The position numbers and the translations under genes were made by a program. From Haladaptatus halobius (GTDB lineage Archaea > Halobacteriota > Halobacteria > Halobacteriales > Haladaptataceae), in contig NZ_CP085337.1 of assembly GCF_020618475.1 (NCBI RefSeq), positions 310,001-374,000 on the forward strand: DNA of 64,000 nucleotides. Direction: 5' to 3'. Position 1 is the first letter of the stretch; each line of letters starts with the position of its first letter. The notes beneath the pieces are model-generated. The model ran no database searches. It was not told the origin of the DNA and saw nothing but the letters and a program-made list of their open reading frames with translations. Positions 62,364-64,000 of the stretch are shown here, piece by piece.

Positions 62364-63290
62364 CTACCTCCCATCGAGATAGCTCCGTTCTAACCCTCGA
62401 ACGAGCCACGTCACCAGCTCGTTCGCCGGCACGTCGACACCTTCCTCCCGAGACAGTTCCACGATCGCTCCGTTGACCGCGTTGATCTCGGTCTTTCGCT
62501 CCGCCAGTACGTCCTGCAACATGCTCGAACGGTGGGAGTCGCCCGCTTCACAGATTTCGATAACCGTCTCGAGCGGTTCCTCGTTCGGAATCTCGATTCC
62601 CTTGGCGGCGGCCACCCGCTCTGCTTCCATAATGATCTTATCCATGAACGCAACGAGTTCCTCCTGCTCGACGAGTTTCCCGCTCGGGAGGCGCGTCAGT
62701 GCGGCCAGCGGCTTGATCGGGAGACTGATGAGTTGCTTCGACCAGATCGCCGGGAGCGGGTCGTCGACGCGCTTGATGGGAAAGCCCGCATCGACGAGTG
62801 CCCGCTCCGCTTTACGCGCGAACTCGGCATCTGCGCCGCCGAAGGTCGACGACCCATCGGACGTGTGCCGGACGACGCCCGGTTCCTCGACGACCGCACC
62901 CTGATAGGTCACACCCGCCAACGCGCGTCGCTCCCCGACGAAGTCCACCAGATGGTCGTAGTGGCGAATTCCGTTCTGCAGCGATAGCACGCGCGTTTCG
63001 GGGCTGATGCACTCTTTGTGCTGTTCGAGGGCGGCTCTCGTCTGATGCGCCTTGACGAACACGAGCACGAGATCGACGTGGGCGACCTCATCGGCGTCCG
63101 TCGTGGCCGGGATCGAGACGGTGGTCGATTCCAGACCGTCGACGTCGCTCTCGATTCGAAGGCCGTCTTCGTTCAGCCTGTCGACATAGGACTGTCGGTG
63201 ATGTAGGAGCCACACGTCTTGCCCGGCGGCGGCGAGGCGGCCGCCGAACAGGCAGCCGAGCGCTCCTGCTCCCACTACTGCGACGTTCAC
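62364..63290 (-). CDS. 2-dehydropantoate 2-reductase family protein
   Basis: The 308-residue NADPH-dependent reductase starts MNVAVVGAGALGCLFGGRLA with the G-x-G-x2-G nucleotide fold. It has VLSLQNGIRHYDHLVDFVGE and the catalytic-helix region AIWSKQLISLPIKPLAALTR with a conserved Lys, and HRSSMLQDVLAERKTEINAV near the end, as in PanE/ApbA. In the midst of a catabolic island it may act on another 2-keto acid rather than in coenzyme A synthesis, since haloarchaeal pantoate synthesis genes are usually elsewhere. It lies antiparallel to its neighbours. Confidence 0.87.
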   Translation of the reverse strand: MNVAVVGAGALGCLFGGRLAAAGQDVWLLHHRQSYVDRLNEDGLRIESDVDGLESTTVSIPATTDADEVAHVDLVLVFVKAHQTRAALEQHKECISPETRVLSLQNGIRHYDHLVDFVGERRALAGVTYQGAVVEEPGVVRHTSDGSSTFGGADAEFARKAERALVDAGFPIKRVDDPLPAIWSKQLISLPIKPLAALTRLPSGKLVEQEELVAFMDKIIMEAERVAAAKGIEIPNEEPLETVIEICEAGDSHRSSMLQDVLAERKTEINAVNGAIVELSREEGVDVPANELVTWLVRGLERSYLDGR

Positions 63291-63432
63291 GCTCTATCGC
63301 CTCTCTTCGGAACGGTGGTAGTCAGCATCTGGTACCACCCTTGGTGAGAATCCTATTAATAGATGGGTTCGGAGGGTGACCGAGCGGTGTTTTTAATACG
63401 GCTCCTACTGAGAATCAGATATCCGGACACAT

Positions 63433-64000
63433 ATGACGGTAGACGCACTCATCGCTGGTTCGTGGGATACGCACGTTCACGCTAGTCCCGACGTACGTGA
63501 TCGAAAACACGATGTTGTCGAACTCGCCCGCCGAGCATCGGACGCCGACATGGGGGGATTGGTGTTGAAGAACCACCACTTCCCGACGGCGGCGGACGCC
63601 CGCATCGTGACGGAGCTTCCCGATATCGACGTGAATCTCGCGTCGACGATCGTCTTGAATCGGTTCGTCGGCGGAATCAACACGGACGCCGTCGTCGCTG
63701 CGGCGGAGATGGGAGTTACACGGGTCGAACTTCCCACGATGACGGCGAAACGAAATATGCTAGATCAGGGTGAAACTCGGACGATCGATCTGCTCGCCGA
63801 GGACGGAACGCTGACCGATTCGACCCGTGCCGTCGTCGATGAGGCACTCGAACGCGAGATGGTGATCGGAACCGGCCACATCGGCGTCGACGAGGTGACC
63901 GCGGTCGTGGAGTACGTGACGGACGCCGGCGGTAACGTGATTATCACGCATCCGGAGTTCCACGCGGCCCGGGACGGGGAGGGGCTCACTCCGGCCGACC
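63433..64000 (+). CDS. DUF6282-type amidohydrolase-like protein, cut by window end
   Basis: The frame from ATG 63433 runs 189 codons to the right edge. The product begins MTVDALIAGSWDTHVHASPD with the D-x-H-x-H metal motif of amidohydrolase-fold proteins, then SDADMGGLVLKNHHFPTAAD, TIVLNRFVGGINTDAVVAAA and AGGNVIITHPEFHA with a further His. This fits the DUF6282 family of predicted metal-dependent hydrolases. The reaction is not known. It is the last gene seen of the catabolic island and diverges from the reductase gene with a 142-base gap. Confidence 0.8.
   Translation, partial: MTVDALIAGSWDTHVHASPDVRDRKHDVVELARRASDADMGGLVLKNHHFPTAADARIVTELPDIDVNLASTIVLNRFVGGINTDAVVAAAEMGVTRVELPTMTAKRNMLDQGETRTIDLLAEDGTLTDSTRAVVDEALEREMVIGTGHIGVDEVTAVVEYVTDAGGNVIITHPEFHAARDGEGLTPAD

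Noticed and set aside
1..64000. CRISPR array, tRNA or rRNA genes
   Set aside because: No regularly spaced direct repeats and no T-loop-type GGTTCGAATCC or rRNA landmark sequences were seen on either strand by eye; a tRNAscan run would settle it.

Overview
The window looks like part of a haloarchaeal (class Halobacteria) replicon. Predicted proteins are rich in Asp/Glu, and several families are typical of halophilic archaea: two bacterio-opsin-activator (HTH_10) regulators, a HalOD1 output-domain protein, a DUF7344-like winged helix, an NP1902A-type F420-dependent oxidoreductase, twin-arginine signal peptides and TATA-box promoters. A Haladaptatus-like or related genus would fit, but this is inference and not an assignment. 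I saw no tRNA, rRNA or CRISPR array.

Positions 1-24.5 kb are a decaying accessory region. Intact genes (haloalkane-dehalogenase-like hydrolase, a five-PAS Bat-type sensor, FAD-linked oxidase, methyltransferase, cupin, acyl-CoA dehydrogenase) lie among broken ones. A SIMPL-domain lipoprotein is cut by an in-frame TGA, and an epoxide hydrolase by an in-frame TAA just before its nucleophile. There are subtilase, PQQ-propeller and membrane-protein fragments, an IS6-family copy with a one-base deletion and an IS605-type element with a frameshifted tnpA but intact tnpB. A compact three-gene operon (15.3-17.7 kb) pairs a glycerophosphodiesterase with a nucleotidyltransferase and a CDP-glycerol glycerophosphotransferase-like enzyme, suggesting a glycerol-phosphate-containing surface polymer.

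Positions 24.5-31 kb hold a complete fructose phosphotransferase system: the GlpR-type repressor gene faces a tightly coupled operon pfkB-ptsC-ptsA-ptsH-ptsI-ptsB. It would import fructose as fructose-1-phosphate and convert it to fructose-1,6-bisphosphate. The cassette is bracketed by non-autonomous IS200/IS605-derived elements. Four such standalone elements occur in the window (327-708, 25307-25629, 31729-32140, 34587-35008). They keep the tnpB 3'-end/right-end module, the part that in TnpB systems encodes the guide (omega) RNA, and two of them share conserved internal hairpins. They are the most interesting feature I found.

Positions 32-44 kb carry a Tat-exported protein with five Gln/Asn-rich curlin-like repeats, small zinc-ribbon and membrane proteins, a ring-cleaving dioxygenase, galactokinase, a Tat-exported GH3 beta-glucosidase, a cysteine-synthase-like PLP enzyme and an F420 oxidoreductase. 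Positions 44.6-64 kb form a dense catabolic island led by an IclR regulator: acyl-CoA ligase, acyl-CoA dehydrogenase, two crotonases, three SDRs, an aldehyde dehydrogenase, thioesterase, class III CoA-transferase, beta-keto-acid cleavage enzyme, ketopantoate-reductase-like enzyme, an MFS carrier and a fused TRAP permease. Together they could take up an organic acid, activate it to a CoA ester and degrade it through beta-oxidation-like and Claisen-type cleavage steps; the substrate is unknown.
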